A DNA stretch of 64,000 nucleotides from Nioella sp. MMSF_3534 (GCF_030732985.1 NZ_JASHJX010000006.1:61575-125574); one strand, 5' to 3'. Shown: positions 10,005 to 18,865, counted from the first letter of the stretch. Numbers and translations are program-made. Notes: a model not told the origin generated them from the sequence alone.

Positions 10005-11326
10005 TGTCCTATGAACTCATCGCCATCATGATGTTCAGCTCGATGATGCTGATGCTGTTCACCGGGCAGCGCGTCTTCGGGGCCATCGGCTTTGTTGCGG
10101 CTTTGTCGGGCGTGCTGCTTTGGGGTGTGGGCGGCATCGAGATCCCCTTCGCCAACGCGATGAAGCTGATGCGGTGGTATCCGCTGCTGACGCTGCCGAT
10201 GTTCATCTTCATGGGCTACATCCTGTCGGAATCGAAGATCGCCGACGATCTTTACAAGATGTTCCATGTCTGGATGGGGCCTGTCCGGGGCGGTCTGGCC
10301 ATCGGCACGATCGGGCTGATGGTGCTGATCTCTGCCATGAACGGGCTGTCGGTCGCGGGCATGGCCATCGGGGCCACCATCGCGCTGCCGGAACTGCTGC
10401 GCCGGGGTTATGACAAGATCATGGTGACAGGGGTCATTCAGGCCGGGTCGTCGCTCGGTATCCTCGTGCCGCCTTCGGTCGTGCTGGTCCTATACGCGAT
10501 GATCGCGCGCCAGCCGGTGGGCCAGCTGTGGCTGGCGGGCGTGTTGCCGGGTCTGATGATGGCGGCGATGTTCATCATCTACATCTATATCCGCTGCCGC
10601 ATTCAGCCGAACCTAGGCCCCGTCCTGCCGGAAGAGGAACGCAACGTTCCCATGGCCGAGAAACTGCGCCTGCTGCGCGCGGGGCTGCTGCCCTTGGTGA
10701 TCTTCGCGACGATGATGATCCCCTTCGTCAATGGCTGGACATCGCTGGTGGAAAGCTCTGCCATAGGGGCGCTGACGGCCTTCGTGGCCGCCGTGCTGAA
10801 GGGGCGGATGACGAAAGAGGTGTTCGAGACCTCGGTGCGCAATACGCTTGGCATTTCCTGCATGTTCATGTGGATCATCCTGGCCGCACTTGGCTTTGGC
10901 GCGATCTTCGACGGGCTTGGCGCGGTGAACGCGATTGAGAGCCTCTTCACCGAACAATGGGGACTGTCGCCTTGGATGATCCTCATCCTGATGCAGCTTT
11001 CCTTCATCGTGATGGGCACGTTTCTGGATGACACCGCGATGCTGGTGATCGTTGCGCCGCTTTACGTGCCGCTGGTCGATGAGCTTGGCTTCAACCTGAT
11101 CTGGTACGGCGTGCTCTATACGATCACCACGCAGATCGCCTATATGACGCCACCCTTCGGCTATAACCTCTTCCTGATGCGCGCCATGGCCCCGCCCGAG
11201 ATCGGCCTGCGCGACATCTACCGATCCATCATTCCCTTCGCGCTCGTGATGGTGCTGGCCCTGACGCTGGTCATGGTCTTCCCGCAGATCGCGCTGTGGC
11301 TGCCAGACTATGTCTACAACCGATAG
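10001..11326 (+). CDS. dctM: TRAP transporter large permease subunit (DctM type)
   Basis: A 441-residue inner-membrane transporter with about 12 hydrophobic segments. Family blocks include LTLPMFIFMGYILSESKIADDLY, MNGLSVAGMAIGATIALPELLRRGYD, AGSSLGILVPPSVVLVLY, and the C-terminal GTFLDDTAMLVIVAPLYVPL and MTPPFGYNLFLMRA. It performs ion-coupled uptake of the ligand presented by the following binding protein. The ATG overlaps the dctQ stop. Confidence 0.95.
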   Translation: MMSYELIAIMMFSSMMLMLFTGQRVFGAIGFVAALSGVLLWGVGGIEIPFANAMKLMRWYPLLTLPMFIFMGYILSESKIADDLYKMFHVWMGPVRGGLAIGTIGLMVLISAMNGLSVAGMAIGATIALPELLRRGYDKIMVTGVIQAGSSLGILVPPSVVLVLYAMIARQPVGQLWLAGVLPGLMMAAMFIIYIYIRCRIQPNLGPVLPEEERNVPMAEKLRLLRAGLLPLVIFATMMIPFVNGWTSLVESSAIGALTAFVAAVLKGRMTKEVFETSVRNTLGISCMFMWIILAALGFGAIFDGLGAVNAIESLFTEQWGLSPWMILILMQLSFIVMGTFLDDTAMLVIVAPLYVPLVDELGFNLIWYGVLYTITTQIAYMTPPFGYNLFLMRAMAPPEIGLRDIYRSIIPFALVMVLALTLVMVFPQIALWLPDYVYNR

Positions 11327-11334
11327 CAAACAGA

Positions 11335-11349
11335 CCCCGCGAACCGGGG
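11335..11349 (+). other. Small hairpin between dctM and dctP
   Basis: A 5-bp stem CCCCG/CGGGG with loop CGAAC and no T-run lies in the 48-nt gap before the binding-protein gene. Such hairpins often stabilise or separate the message so that binding protein is made in excess. The evidence is weak. Confidence 0.3.
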
Positions 11350-11374
11350 CACCCCATCAACAAGGAGAAGTGAC

Positions 11375-12409
11375 ATGACGACAAGACGTAAGTTCCTGCA
11401 AACCGCAGGTGTCGGCGCGGCGGCGGCCGGGCTGGCAACGCCTGCCATCGCTCAGAACACCATCACCTGGCGGATGCAGACCTATGCCGGTGCGGCGCTG
11501 GCCGAGCATGTGATCACCCCGGCGATCAACATGTTCAACCAGATTGCCGGCGACCGGATGCAGATCGAGCTGTTCTATGCCGATCAGCTGGTGCCCACGG
11601 GTGAGCTGTTCCGCGCCATGCAGCGCGGCACGATCGACGCGGTGCAGTCGGACGACGACTCCATGGCCTCGCCCACGGAAGTGACGGTGTTCGGTGGCTA
11701 CTTCCCCTTCGCCTCGCGCTACTCGCTCGACGTGCCGGTGCTGTTCAACCAGTACGGGCTGAACGAGATCTGGGACGAAGCCTATTCGGCGGTTGGTGTG
11801 AAACACATTTCCGCCGGTGCCTGGGACCCCTGCCATTTCGCCACCGTCGACCCGATCCGCAGCCTCGCCGATCTTCAGGGCAAGCGGGTCTTCACCTTCC
11901 CGACCGCGGGCCGCTTCCTCAGCCAGTTCGGCGTTGTGCCGGTGACCCTGCCCTGGGAAGATATCGAGGTGGCTGTTCAAACCGGCGAACTGGACGGCAT
12001 CGCCTGGTCGGGCATCACCGAGGATTACACCGTCGGGTGGGCCAACGTGACCAACTACTTCCTAACCAACAACATCTCTGGCGCATGGGCCGGATCGTTC
12101 TTTGCCAATATGGATCGCTGGAACGAACTGCCCGAAGACCTGCAGACCCTGTTCCGCGTCTGCTGTGACCAGTCGCACTACTACCGCCAGTGGTGGTACT
12201 GGGGCGGTGAGGCCGCGCTGCGCGTCCACGGGACCGAGATGGAACTGACCTCTATCCCCGATGAGGAATGGGCCCAGGTCGAAGCTGCTGCACAGGACTT
12301 CTGGGAAGAAATCGCAGCCGAGTCGGAAACGAAACGGCGTGTGGTGGAAATCTTCCGGCAGTATAACGCCGATATGCAGGCCGCTGGCCGGCCCTATCGC
12401 TACACCTGA
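11375..12409 (+). CDS. dctP: TRAP transporter periplasmic solute-binding protein (DctP type)
   Basis: The 344-residue binding protein starts with a twin-arginine-type signal (TTRRKFLQTAGVGAAAAGLA, probable cleavage after AIAQ). The mature part has the DctP fold: MQIELFYADQLVPTGELFRAMQRGTIDAV, then DLQGKRVFTFPTAGRFLSQFG, where the family arginine that pairs with a ligand carboxylate is expected. It resembles the TakP/mannitol-chloroaromatic subgroup. The ligand cannot be read from sequence. The operon predicts a small amine, amino alcohol or its derivative. A ribosome site AAGGAG precedes the ATG. Confidence 0.92.
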   Translation: MTTRRKFLQTAGVGAAAAGLATPAIAQNTITWRMQTYAGAALAEHVITPAINMFNQIAGDRMQIELFYADQLVPTGELFRAMQRGTIDAVQSDDDSMASPTEVTVFGGYFPFASRYSLDVPVLFNQYGLNEIWDEAYSAVGVKHISAGAWDPCHFATVDPIRSLADLQGKRVFTFPTAGRFLSQFGVVPVTLPWEDIEVAVQTGELDGIAWSGITEDYTVGWANVTNYFLTNNISGAWAGSFFANMDRWNELPEDLQTLFRVCCDQSHYYRQWWYWGGEAALRVHGTEMELTSIPDEEWAQVEAAAQDFWEEIAAESETKRRVVEIFRQYNADMQAAGRPYRYT

Positions 12410-12419
12410 TCAAACGCTT

Positions 12420-12445
12420 GCCTCGGCCCGCCACCGGGCCGGGGC
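12420..12445 (+). other. Strong intercistronic hairpin downstream of dctP
   Basis: Eleven-base arms GCCTCGGCCCG and CGGGCCGGGGC (one T-G pair) with a CCAC loop lie between dctP and the ligase gene, with no T-run. It probably protects the dctP message or reduces expression of the enzymes that follow. Confidence 0.55.
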
Positions 12446-12472
12446 ATCCCCACTGCCTTACAGGAACACACC

Positions 12473-13834
12473 ATGTCCGCCATCCTGAGTTTCGATGCCC
12501 TGAAAGACCAAGTTGCAAACGGTTCGGTCGACACCGTTCTTGTCTGCGCGGTCGATATGCAGGGCCGCCTGATGGGCAAGCGCTTCCATGCCGTGAACTT
12601 CGTCGAAAGCGCGTGGAAGGAAACCCATTGCTGCAACTACCTGCTGGCCACCGATCTGGAAATGGCAACGCCCGATGGCTACGCCTCGACCAGCTGGCGC
12701 GCGGGCTATGGCGACTATGTGATGAAGCCGGACCTGACCACGCTGCGCCCGGTTCCGTGGCTTGAGGGAACCGTCATGGTGCTGTGCGATCTGCTCGATC
12801 ACCACACCCATGAGGACGTGCCGCACTCGCCCCGGGCGATCCTGAAGAAACAGGTCAAGCGGCTGGAGGCCATGGGCTATGACGCCATGATGGCGACCGA
12901 GATCGAGTTCTTCCTCTTCGAGAAGAGCTTTGACGAGATCCGCAAATCGGGCTTCCGCGACATGCAGCCGATCAGCGGCTATAACGAGGATTACCACATC
13001 TTCCAGACCACCAAGGAAGAACACGTGATGCGGCCGATCCGCAATCACCTCTATGCTGCGGGCATCCCGGTGGAAAATTCGAAAGGTGAGGCCGAAACCG
13101 GCCAGGAAGAGCTGAACATCCGCTATTCCGCGGCGCTCGACACCGCCGACAACCACACCATCGCCAAGAATGCGGTGAAGGAAATCGCCTGGCAAAACGG
13201 CCATGCGGTGACGTTCCTGCCCAAGTGGCATCACGACAAGGTGGGCAGTTCCAGCCATGTGCACCAGTCGCTGTGGAAGGACGGCGCGCCGGTCTTCTAC
13301 GATGAAACCGACCCGCTCGGCATGTCGGCGCTGATGAAAAGCTACATGGCCGGGCTGATCAAATATGCCAGCGACTACACGTGTTTCCTGGCCCCCTATA
13401 TCAACAGCTACAAGCGCTTCCAGAAGGGCAGCTTCGCGCCCACCCGCACCGTCTGGTCGGTGGACAACCGCACTGCGGGCTTCCGCCTGTGCGGCGATGG
13501 CAGCAAGGCCGTGCGCGTGGAATGCCGCATCGGCGGGTCCGACATGAATCCCTATCTGGCCATGGCCGCGATGCTGGCCGCTGGCATCAAGGGCATCGAG
13601 GACAAGCTGGAGCTTGAGGCCCCCTTCAAGGGCGACGCCTATGAGGGCAATGTGGGCCATATCCCCGGCACCCTGCGCGACGCGGCAGAGACGCTGCGCA
13701 ATTCAGCCATGCTGCGCGAGGCCATGGGCGATTGGGTGGTCGACCACTACACCCGCGCCGCCGAGGTGGAGATCGAGGATTTCGACCGCGTGGTGACCGA
13801 TTACGAGGTCGCGCGCGGGTTCGAGCGGGCCTGA
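12473..13834 (+). CDS. Glutamine-synthetase-family gamma-glutamyl-amine ligase
   Basis: The protein has 453 residues. The ATP/Glu/metal blocks of glutamine synthetase are visible: ATEIEFFLF (metal glutamates), GEAETGQEELNIRY, SSSHVHQSLW (ATP/Glu loop), and APTRTVWSVDNRTAGFRLCG with VECRIGGSDMNPYL. The opening VCAVDMQGRLMGKRF is typical of the PuuA/GlnA4/IpuC-type branch rather than housekeeping GlnA, and the tyrosine adenylylation region of GlnA is absent. These enzymes join glutamate to an amine. With the aldehyde and alcohol dehydrogenases and the glutamyl-amide hydrolase of the operon, a gamma-glutamylated amino alcohol is the likely product. The substrate is inferred. Confidence 0.88.
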   Translation: MSAILSFDALKDQVANGSVDTVLVCAVDMQGRLMGKRFHAVNFVESAWKETHCCNYLLATDLEMATPDGYASTSWRAGYGDYVMKPDLTTLRPVPWLEGTVMVLCDLLDHHTHEDVPHSPRAILKKQVKRLEAMGYDAMMATEIEFFLFEKSFDEIRKSGFRDMQPISGYNEDYHIFQTTKEEHVMRPIRNHLYAAGIPVENSKGEAETGQEELNIRYSAALDTADNHTIAKNAVKEIAWQNGHAVTFLPKWHHDKVGSSSHVHQSLWKDGAPVFYDETDPLGMSALMKSYMAGLIKYASDYTCFLAPYINSYKRFQKGSFAPTRTVWSVDNRTAGFRLCGDGSKAVRVECRIGGSDMNPYLAMAAMLAAGIKGIEDKLELEAPFKGDAYEGNVGHIPGTLRDAAETLRNSAMLREAMGDWVVDHYTRAAEVEIEDFDRVVTDYEVARGFERA

Positions 13835-13838
13835 TCGC

Positions 13839-14243
13839 ATGTCGGCCCGCGCCCTGCTGCAAGAGGTACTCGACAGCTATCTGCAAGCCTACACGGCCCA
13901 CGATGCTGCGGGCTGTGCCGCGGCCTACACGCGCGACGGGCAGATCTTTTCACCCTACGGGCCGCCGGTCACGGGGACCGCCGCCATTGTCGCAACCCAT
14001 GAGGCATGGTTTTCCGAAGGAGAGACCGACAAGAAGATGACCATCCTGGAGGCGCGGGTTGATGGCGATATTGCGTTCTGTTCGCTGATCTATTCCGCGC
14101 ATGTCCCGGTCGAGGGCGGCAATACCGAGCGCGTCTTTGGTTCCAGCCTTAACACCTTTCTCCGGCAGCCCGATGGCCACTGGAAAATTCGCCACACCAG
14201 CCTCAATGAGCTTGAGGATGACCAGACAGGAATCTCCGAATGA
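13839..14243 (+). CDS. NTF2-like (SnoaL/ketosteroid isomerase fold) protein
   Basis: The 134-residue cone-shaped NTF2-like fold is suggested by LQAYTAHDAAGCAAAYTRDGQIFSP, TAAIVATHEAWF and the ending HWKIRHTSLNELEDD. Members range from isomerases to small-molecule binding proteins, so the reaction cannot be named. It is encoded between the ligase and the aldehyde dehydrogenase and overlaps the latter (ATGA), which indicates it belongs to the same pathway, perhaps as an accessory binding protein or dehydratase. Confidence 0.75.
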   Translation: MSARALLQEVLDSYLQAYTAHDAAGCAAAYTRDGQIFSPYGPPVTGTAAIVATHEAWFSEGETDKKMTILEARVDGDIAFCSLIYSAHVPVEGGNTERVFGSSLNTFLRQPDGHWKIRHTSLNELEDDQTGISE

Positions 14244-15619
14244 GTGTTCTGAAGTGTATTTCACCCATTGACGGATCGGTGTTCGCCGAACGCACAACCC
14301 TAGAAGCCGGGGCTGCCCGTGCGCTTGTGGACCGTGCCCGCGCGGCGCAGGCGGATTGGGCCGCCCGGCCTCTGTCCGAGCGTGCTGAACTGGTCATGGC
14401 CGGTGTCGCTGCCGTGGGTGCCATGAATGACGAGATCGTGCCGGAACTGGCCCATATGATGGGCCGCCCGGTGCGCTATGGCGGCGAATTCGGCGGCTTC
14501 AACGAACGCGCCAGCCACATGGCCGCGATTGCCGAGGAGGCGCTGACCGATATCGCCGTGGGAGAGGACGCCACCTTCAAGCGCTACATCAGGCGGGTGC
14601 CGCATGGCGTCGTCTTCGTCGTGGCGCCGTGGAACTACCCCTACATGACCGCCATCAACACGGTCGCGCCTGCCCTGATCGCGGGCAACACGGTGGTGCT
14701 GAAACATGCCACGCAAACGCTGCTGGTTGGCGAACGCATGGCCCGCGCTTTCCAGTCTGCGGGCGTGCCGGAGGATGTGTTCATGAACGTCTTCCTTGAC
14801 CATGACACGACATCCGCGCTGATCGCTGACAGAGCCTTCGACTTCGTCAACTTCACCGGGTCTGTCGGGGGCGGCCAGGCCATGGAACGGGCAGCGGCGG
14901 GGACGTTTACCGGCCTTGGGCTGGAGCTTGGTGGCAAGGACCCCGGCTATGTGATGGAAGACGCGGATCTGGACGCCGCCGTCGCCACGCTGATTGACGG
15001 GGCGATGTTCAATTCCGGCCAGTGCTGCTGCGGGATCGAGCGGATTTACGTCCACGAAAGCCTGTTCGACGCCTTCGTCGAAAAATCCGTGGCGCTGGTC
15101 AACACCTACAGGCTCGGCAATCCGCTGGACCCGGAAACCACGCTTGGCCCCATGGCCAGCACCCGCTTTGCCGACGAGGTGCGCGCGCAGGTGGCCGAGG
15201 CCGTCGCGGCAGGCGCAACCGCCCATATCCCCACCTTCGCCGAGGATGACGGCGGTGCCTACCTGACCCCGCAAATCTTGACCAATGTCACCCATGACAT
15301 GCGCGTCATGCGCGATGAAAGCTTCGGCCCCGTCGTCGGCATCATGCCCGTAATAGACGACGAAGAGGCCATCGCCCTGATGAATGACAGCGAGTTCGGC
15401 CTGACCGCCAGTCTCTGGACCGCCGATATCGACCGGGCCATGGCCGTGGGCGACCGGGTGGAAACAGGCACCGTCTTCCTCAACCGCGCCGACTATCTCG
15501 ACCCGGGCCTGTGCTGGACCGGCTGCAAGAACACCGGGCGCGGCGGTGGCCTGTCGGTCATCGGCTACCACAACCTGACGCGTCCCAAATCCTACCATCT
15601 CAAGAAGGTGACCAAATGA
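14240..15619 (+). CDS. NAD(P)-dependent aldehyde dehydrogenase
   Basis: The 459-residue aldehyde dehydrogenase carries the oxyanion Asn block (VAPWNYPYMTAIN), cofactor loop FTGSVGGGQAMERAAAG, catalytic Glu in LELGGKDPGYV, and catalytic Cys in NSGQCCCGIERIYV. The family closing block DRVETGTVFLNRADYLDP is present. It is shorter at both ends than many ALDHs (about 480-500), like succinate-semialdehyde-type members. In this operon it should oxidise the aldehyde made by the iron alcohol dehydrogenase to a carboxylate. It overlaps both neighbours by four bases. Confidence 0.93.
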   Translation: MSVLKCISPIDGSVFAERTTLEAGAARALVDRARAAQADWAARPLSERAELVMAGVAAVGAMNDEIVPELAHMMGRPVRYGGEFGGFNERASHMAAIAEEALTDIAVGEDATFKRYIRRVPHGVVFVVAPWNYPYMTAINTVAPALIAGNTVVLKHATQTLLVGERMARAFQSAGVPEDVFMNVFLDHDTTSALIADRAFDFVNFTGSVGGGQAMERAAAGTFTGLGLELGGKDPGYVMEDADLDAAVATLIDGAMFNSGQCCCGIERIYVHESLFDAFVEKSVALVNTYRLGNPLDPETTLGPMASTRFADEVRAQVAEAVAAGATAHIPTFAEDDGGAYLTPQILTNVTHDMRVMRDESFGPVVGIMPVIDDEEAIALMNDSEFGLTASLWTADIDRAMAVGDRVETGTVFLNRADYLDPGLCWTGCKNTGRGGGLSVIGYHNLTRPKSYHLKKVTK

Positions 15620-16761
15620 GTCTCACCGGAAACTGGTCCTACCCGACCGCGATCAAATTCGGCGCAGGCCGCATTGCAGAACTGCCCGAGGCCTGCGCCC
15701 AAACCGGCATGAAACGCCCGCTTCTGGTCACCGACCGGGGCCTGCGCGATCTGCCGATCACCACGGCGGCGTTGGATATCATGGAAGCCGCCGGGCTAGG
15801 CCGCGCGATCTTCGCCGATGTGGACCCGAACCCGAACGAGATGAACCTCGCAGCGGGCCTGGAGGTCTACAAGGCGGGCGGGCATGACGGGGTCATCGCC
15901 TTCGGCGGCGGCTCGGGGCTCGACCTTGGCAAGATGGTCGCCTTCATGTCCGGCCAGACCCGGCCCGTCTGGGATTACGAGGATATCGGCGACTGGTGGA
16001 CGCGGGCAGACCCCGATGGCATTGCACCGATCATCGCCGTTCCCACGACGGCTGGCACAGGGTCCGAGGTGGGGCGCGCCAGCGTCATCACCAATTCCGT
16101 GACCCATGTGAAGAAGATCATCTTCCACCCCAAAGTGCTGCCTTCTGTCGTCATCGCCGACCCGGAACTGACCGTCGGTATGCCTCAGGCGATCACGGCA
16201 GGTACCGGGCTTGATGCCTTCGCCCATTGCGTGGAGGCATTCAGCAGCCCGCATTACCACCCGATGAGCCAGGGGATCGCGCTGGAAGGCATGCGGCTGG
16301 TGAAGGAGTTCCTACCGCGCGCCTACGCCATCGGCACCGATATCGAGGCCCGCGCCCAGATGATGAGCGCCGCCGCCATGGGCGCGACTGCCTTCCAGAA
16401 GGGTCTTGGCGCGATCCATGCGCTGAGCCACCCCATTGGCGCGGTCTACGGCACCCATCACGGCACCACCAACGCCGTCTGCATGCCCGCCGTCCTGCGC
16501 CTCAATGCGCCCGCCATCGAGCAACGCTTCGACCGCGCCGCCGCCTATCTGGGCATCGAGGGCGGGTTTGCCGGGTTCCAGACCTTCGTGCAGGCGTTCA
16601 ACGACAGCCTCGGCATACCGCACAGTCTGTCCGAGATGGGCGTCGGTCGCGACCGCATCGACGAGCTGACCGCCATGGCGCTGGAAGATCCGTCCTGCGG
16701 CGGCAATCCGGTCACGTTGACGGCAGAGAACGTCAAAGCGCTGTTCGAAGAGATCATCTGA
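15616..16761 (+). CDS. Iron-containing (group III) alcohol dehydrogenase
   Basis: The 381-residue cytosolic NAD-dependent dehydrogenase contains the GGGSGLDLGK dinucleotide-binding block and PTTAGTGSEV. The metal ligands Asp/His lie in TGLDAFAHCVEAFSSP, and two histidines in IHALSHPIGAVYGTHHG. The start at 15616 (MSLTGNWSYPTAIKFGAGR) overlaps the ALDH stop as ATGA. A longer upstream frame is not used. With the ALDH it forms a two-step alcohol-to-acid oxidation pair. The operon ends here at a strong terminator. Confidence 0.93.
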   Translation: MSLTGNWSYPTAIKFGAGRIAELPEACAQTGMKRPLLVTDRGLRDLPITTAALDIMEAAGLGRAIFADVDPNPNEMNLAAGLEVYKAGGHDGVIAFGGGSGLDLGKMVAFMSGQTRPVWDYEDIGDWWTRADPDGIAPIIAVPTTAGTGSEVGRASVITNSVTHVKKIIFHPKVLPSVVIADPELTVGMPQAITAGTGLDAFAHCVEAFSSPHYHPMSQGIALEGMRLVKEFLPRAYAIGTDIEARAQMMSAAAMGATAFQKGLGAIHALSHPIGAVYGTHHGTTNAVCMPAVLRLNAPAIEQRFDRAAAYLGIEGGFAGFQTFVQAFNDSLGIPHSLSEMGVGRDRIDELTAMALEDPSCGGNPVTLTAENVKALFEEII

Positions 16762-16788
16762 GCGGCAGTTTTCCCGTTTGATCATTCC

Positions 16789-16823
16789 CCCGAGGCGGGT
16801 CTACTCTGCGCCTCGGGTTTTTT
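16789..16823 (+). terminator. Rho-independent terminator of the amidohydrolase-to-alcohol dehydrogenase operon
   Basis: A perfect 9-bp stem CCCGAGGCG/CGCCTCGGG with an 11-nt loop is followed by six T. It lies 27 nt after the alcohol dehydrogenase stop and just before the hydrolase gene, so the hydrolase is probably transcribed separately. Confidence 0.9.
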
Positions 16824-16843
16824 GCGACCATAGGACAGCAGAT

Positions 16844-17671
16844 ATGAACAGCGCAGCACCAGAGAGCGGAATCGACTGGGAAGACGCCTTCACCAACGCC
16901 GATCACATTCCCGGCGGCGACGGCTTTCCGGCGATCTGGGAACAGCGCGCCCATGCCTTCCGCGACAGCTGGCCCCATGCGGAAACCGATATCGCCTATG
17001 GGGACGCCGCGCGCGAACGGTTCGATCTGTTCCGCCCGGATGGGCTGACCAGAGGCCTCGTCGTCTTTGTCCATGGCGGCTACTGGATGCGGATGCACAA
17101 GGGACTGTATTCCGACCTGGCCGCCGGTCCGCTTGCCCATGGATGGGCCGTGGCGATGCCGAGTTATACGCTGGCCCCCGAGACCAGGATCGCGGGCATC
17201 ACACGCCAGATCGGCGCGGCTATCAGCAAGGCTGCCACGATGGTCGACGGGCCGATCCGGTTGGCCGGGCATTCCGCTGGCGGGCATCTGGTGACACGGA
17301 TGATCTGCGAAGGCGGACCATTGCCCACGTCGGTCAGCGACCGTATCGATCGCGTTGTCTCGATCAGCGGCGTCCACGATCTGCGCCCCGTGCGCCTGCA
17401 TTCGATGAACGAAACACTGCAGATTGATGGGCATGAGGCCAAGAGCGAAAGCCCTGTGCTGCTCGACCCTCTGCCCGGCAAATCCGTGACCTGCTGGACC
17501 GGCGCATTGGAACGTCCGGAGTTCCTGCGCCAGTCGCAGATCCTGGCAGAAGCCTGGGCCGAAAAGACGAACCTCTCTCCCGCGGTCTACGATCCCGGCC
17601 GTCACCATTTCGATGTCATCGACGGGTTGAAACAGGCAGACCACCCCCTGACACAATCGCTGCTTGGCTGA
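16844..17671 (+). CDS. Alpha/beta hydrolase, arylformamidase-like
   Basis: The 275-residue alpha/beta hydrolase has the HGGYW oxyanion motif (VFVHGGYWMRMHKG), the nucleophile elbow HSAGGHL, and a late GRHHFDVIDGL segment holding the catalytic histidine. HGGYW plus this spacing is typical of the eukaryotic-type kynurenine formamidase branch and related carboxylesterases. The ATG at 16844 lies just after the terminator; the frame is open further upstream but that part overlaps the terminator. No other tryptophan-degradation gene is near, so the substrate remains open. Confidence 0.8.
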   Translation: MNSAAPESGIDWEDAFTNADHIPGGDGFPAIWEQRAHAFRDSWPHAETDIAYGDAARERFDLFRPDGLTRGLVVFVHGGYWMRMHKGLYSDLAAGPLAHGWAVAMPSYTLAPETRIAGITRQIGAAISKAATMVDGPIRLAGHSAGGHLVTRMICEGGPLPTSVSDRIDRVVSISGVHDLRPVRLHSMNETLQIDGHEAKSESPVLLDPLPGKSVTCWTGALERPEFLRQSQILAEAWAEKTNLSPAVYDPGRHHFDVIDGLKQADHPLTQSLLG

Positions 17672-17680
17672 GCGGGCGCG

Positions 17681-17776
17681 GAAAAATCTTCCAGAAGATT
17701 TTTCTCGCAGACCATGAAGACTTTTCCAGAAAAGTCTTCCTACCTTCGCCGCAAGATTTTTCCGGAAAAATCTTGC
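17681..17776. repeat. Three tandem hairpin palindromes between convergent genes
   Basis: Hairpin 1 (17681-17704) has 11-bp arms GAAAAATCTTC/GAAGATTTTTC. Hairpin 2 (17716-17739) has 11-bp arms GAAGACTTTTC/GAAAAGTCTTC. Both have a CA centre. Hairpin 3 (17751-17776) is a perfect 26-bp palindrome with 13-base arms starting GCAAGATTTTTCC. All share the AAGA(C/T)TTTT core. They fill the gap between the hydrolase and modC and probably work as a bidirectional terminator. The similarity to the pair at 528-570 suggests a dispersed repeat. Confidence 0.8.
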
Positions 17777-17779
17777 TGG

Positions 17780-18865
17780 CTAAAGCGCGCCGACATCTTC
17801 AGGCGCTATGGCCACCGTCTTGATCACCGCATGGCAGGACGTTCCCGGCACCAGCGAAAGCGATGCGACTGACCTGCGGGTGACCCTTGCCAGCACCACC
17901 CCTGCGGCAGTGTCGAGCGACAGGATAGCGCCGGGCCCGTCGCCTGCCCGGATATCCCGCACGGTCCCCGGCAGGATGTTCAACGCCGACAGCCCCTCTG
18001 GCCTTACGCGCGACAAAATCACGTCATGCGCCGCGATGCGAATGCGGACCGCATGGCCCGGCGGTTGCGGAATGCGCGGCAGAAACAGCGGACATCCCCC
18101 GGCATCAAGCTGTGTCAACCCGTCGTCATGATGGGCAACCACCCTAGCCATCAGCAGTGCCCCGGCGGATCGCGCCCCGAGCGGGGTAACGGCAGGATCG
18201 GACAGCACCTCGGCCGCGGCCCCCTGCCGGATCACCCGCCCGTTTTCAAGCGCCACCACCGTTGTCGCCAGACGCGCCACCTCGGCAGCCGAATGACTGA
18301 CATAGAGGATCGGAATTTCAACCTCGTCGCGCAACCGTTCCAGAAAGGGCAGGATCTCGGCCTTGCGTGCCTCGTCGAGGGCAGCAAGCGGTTCATCCGC
18401 CACGATCAGCCGTGGCGCGGACAACAAGGCCCGACCGATTGCCACCCGCTGCTTTTCACCGCCTGACAGCGCTCCGGGGCGACGGGTCAGCAGGTTCCCG
18501 ATCCCAAGAAGATCGACCACATGCGCCAAGTCCTCGATCCGTGCGCCCTTGGGGGCGAACCAGCGGCCATAGGCCAGGTTCTGGCGCACGGTCAGATGTG
18601 GAAACAGCCGTCCCTCCTGAAAGACATAGCCGATCCGGCGCCTGTTCGGCGCCACCCACAGGCCCCGGTCGCTATCCATCAGCACCTGATCCGCGGCCAC
18701 AATCCGCCCCCGGTCTGGCCGAAGCAGCCCCGCCACCGCGTTGGCGATCGTGGTCTTGCCGGACCCGGACCGCCCGAACAGCACCGTTATGCCGGGCGGA
18801 GCGTCGAACTCCGCGTCCAGCAGAAACCCCGGCAAAGCGTGGCGAAGGGAGACCGACAGGGTCAT
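17780..18865 (-). CDS. modC: Molybdate ABC transporter ATP-binding protein
   Basis: The 361-residue ATPase of the molybdate importer contains Walker A LFGRSGSGKTTIANAVAG, the signature LSGGEKQRVAIGRALL and Walker B RLIVADEPLAALDEA. A C-terminal TOBE (molybdate-binding) domain follows from about residue 295 (LSALNILPGTVRDI). It overlaps modB by four bases. Confidence 0.95.
   Translation of the reverse strand: MTLSVSLRHALPGFLLDAEFDAPPGITVLFGRSGSGKTTIANAVAGLLRPDRGRIVAADQVLMDSDRGLWVAPNRRRIGYVFQEGRLFPHLTVRQNLAYGRWFAPKGARIEDLAHVVDLLGIGNLLTRRPGALSGGEKQRVAIGRALLSAPRLIVADEPLAALDEARKAEILPFLERLRDEVEIPILYVSHSAAEVARLATTVVALENGRVIRQGAAAEVLSDPAVTPLGARSAGALLMARVVAHHDDGLTQLDAGGCPLFLPRIPQPPGHAVRIRIAAHDVILSRVRPEGLSALNILPGTVRDIRAGDGPGAILSLDTAAGVVLARVTRRSVASLSLVPGTSCHAVIKTVAIAPEDVGAL

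Noticed and set aside
14300..15598. 432-residue minus-strand frame opposite the aldehyde dehydrogenase
   Set aside because: Shadow frame; aldehyde dehydrogenase motifs on the plus strand are unambiguous.
17681..17776. Possible CRISPR-like repeat array
   Set aside because: The units are self-complementary hairpins with different arm sequences and 11-bp gaps, not identical repeats with spacers.
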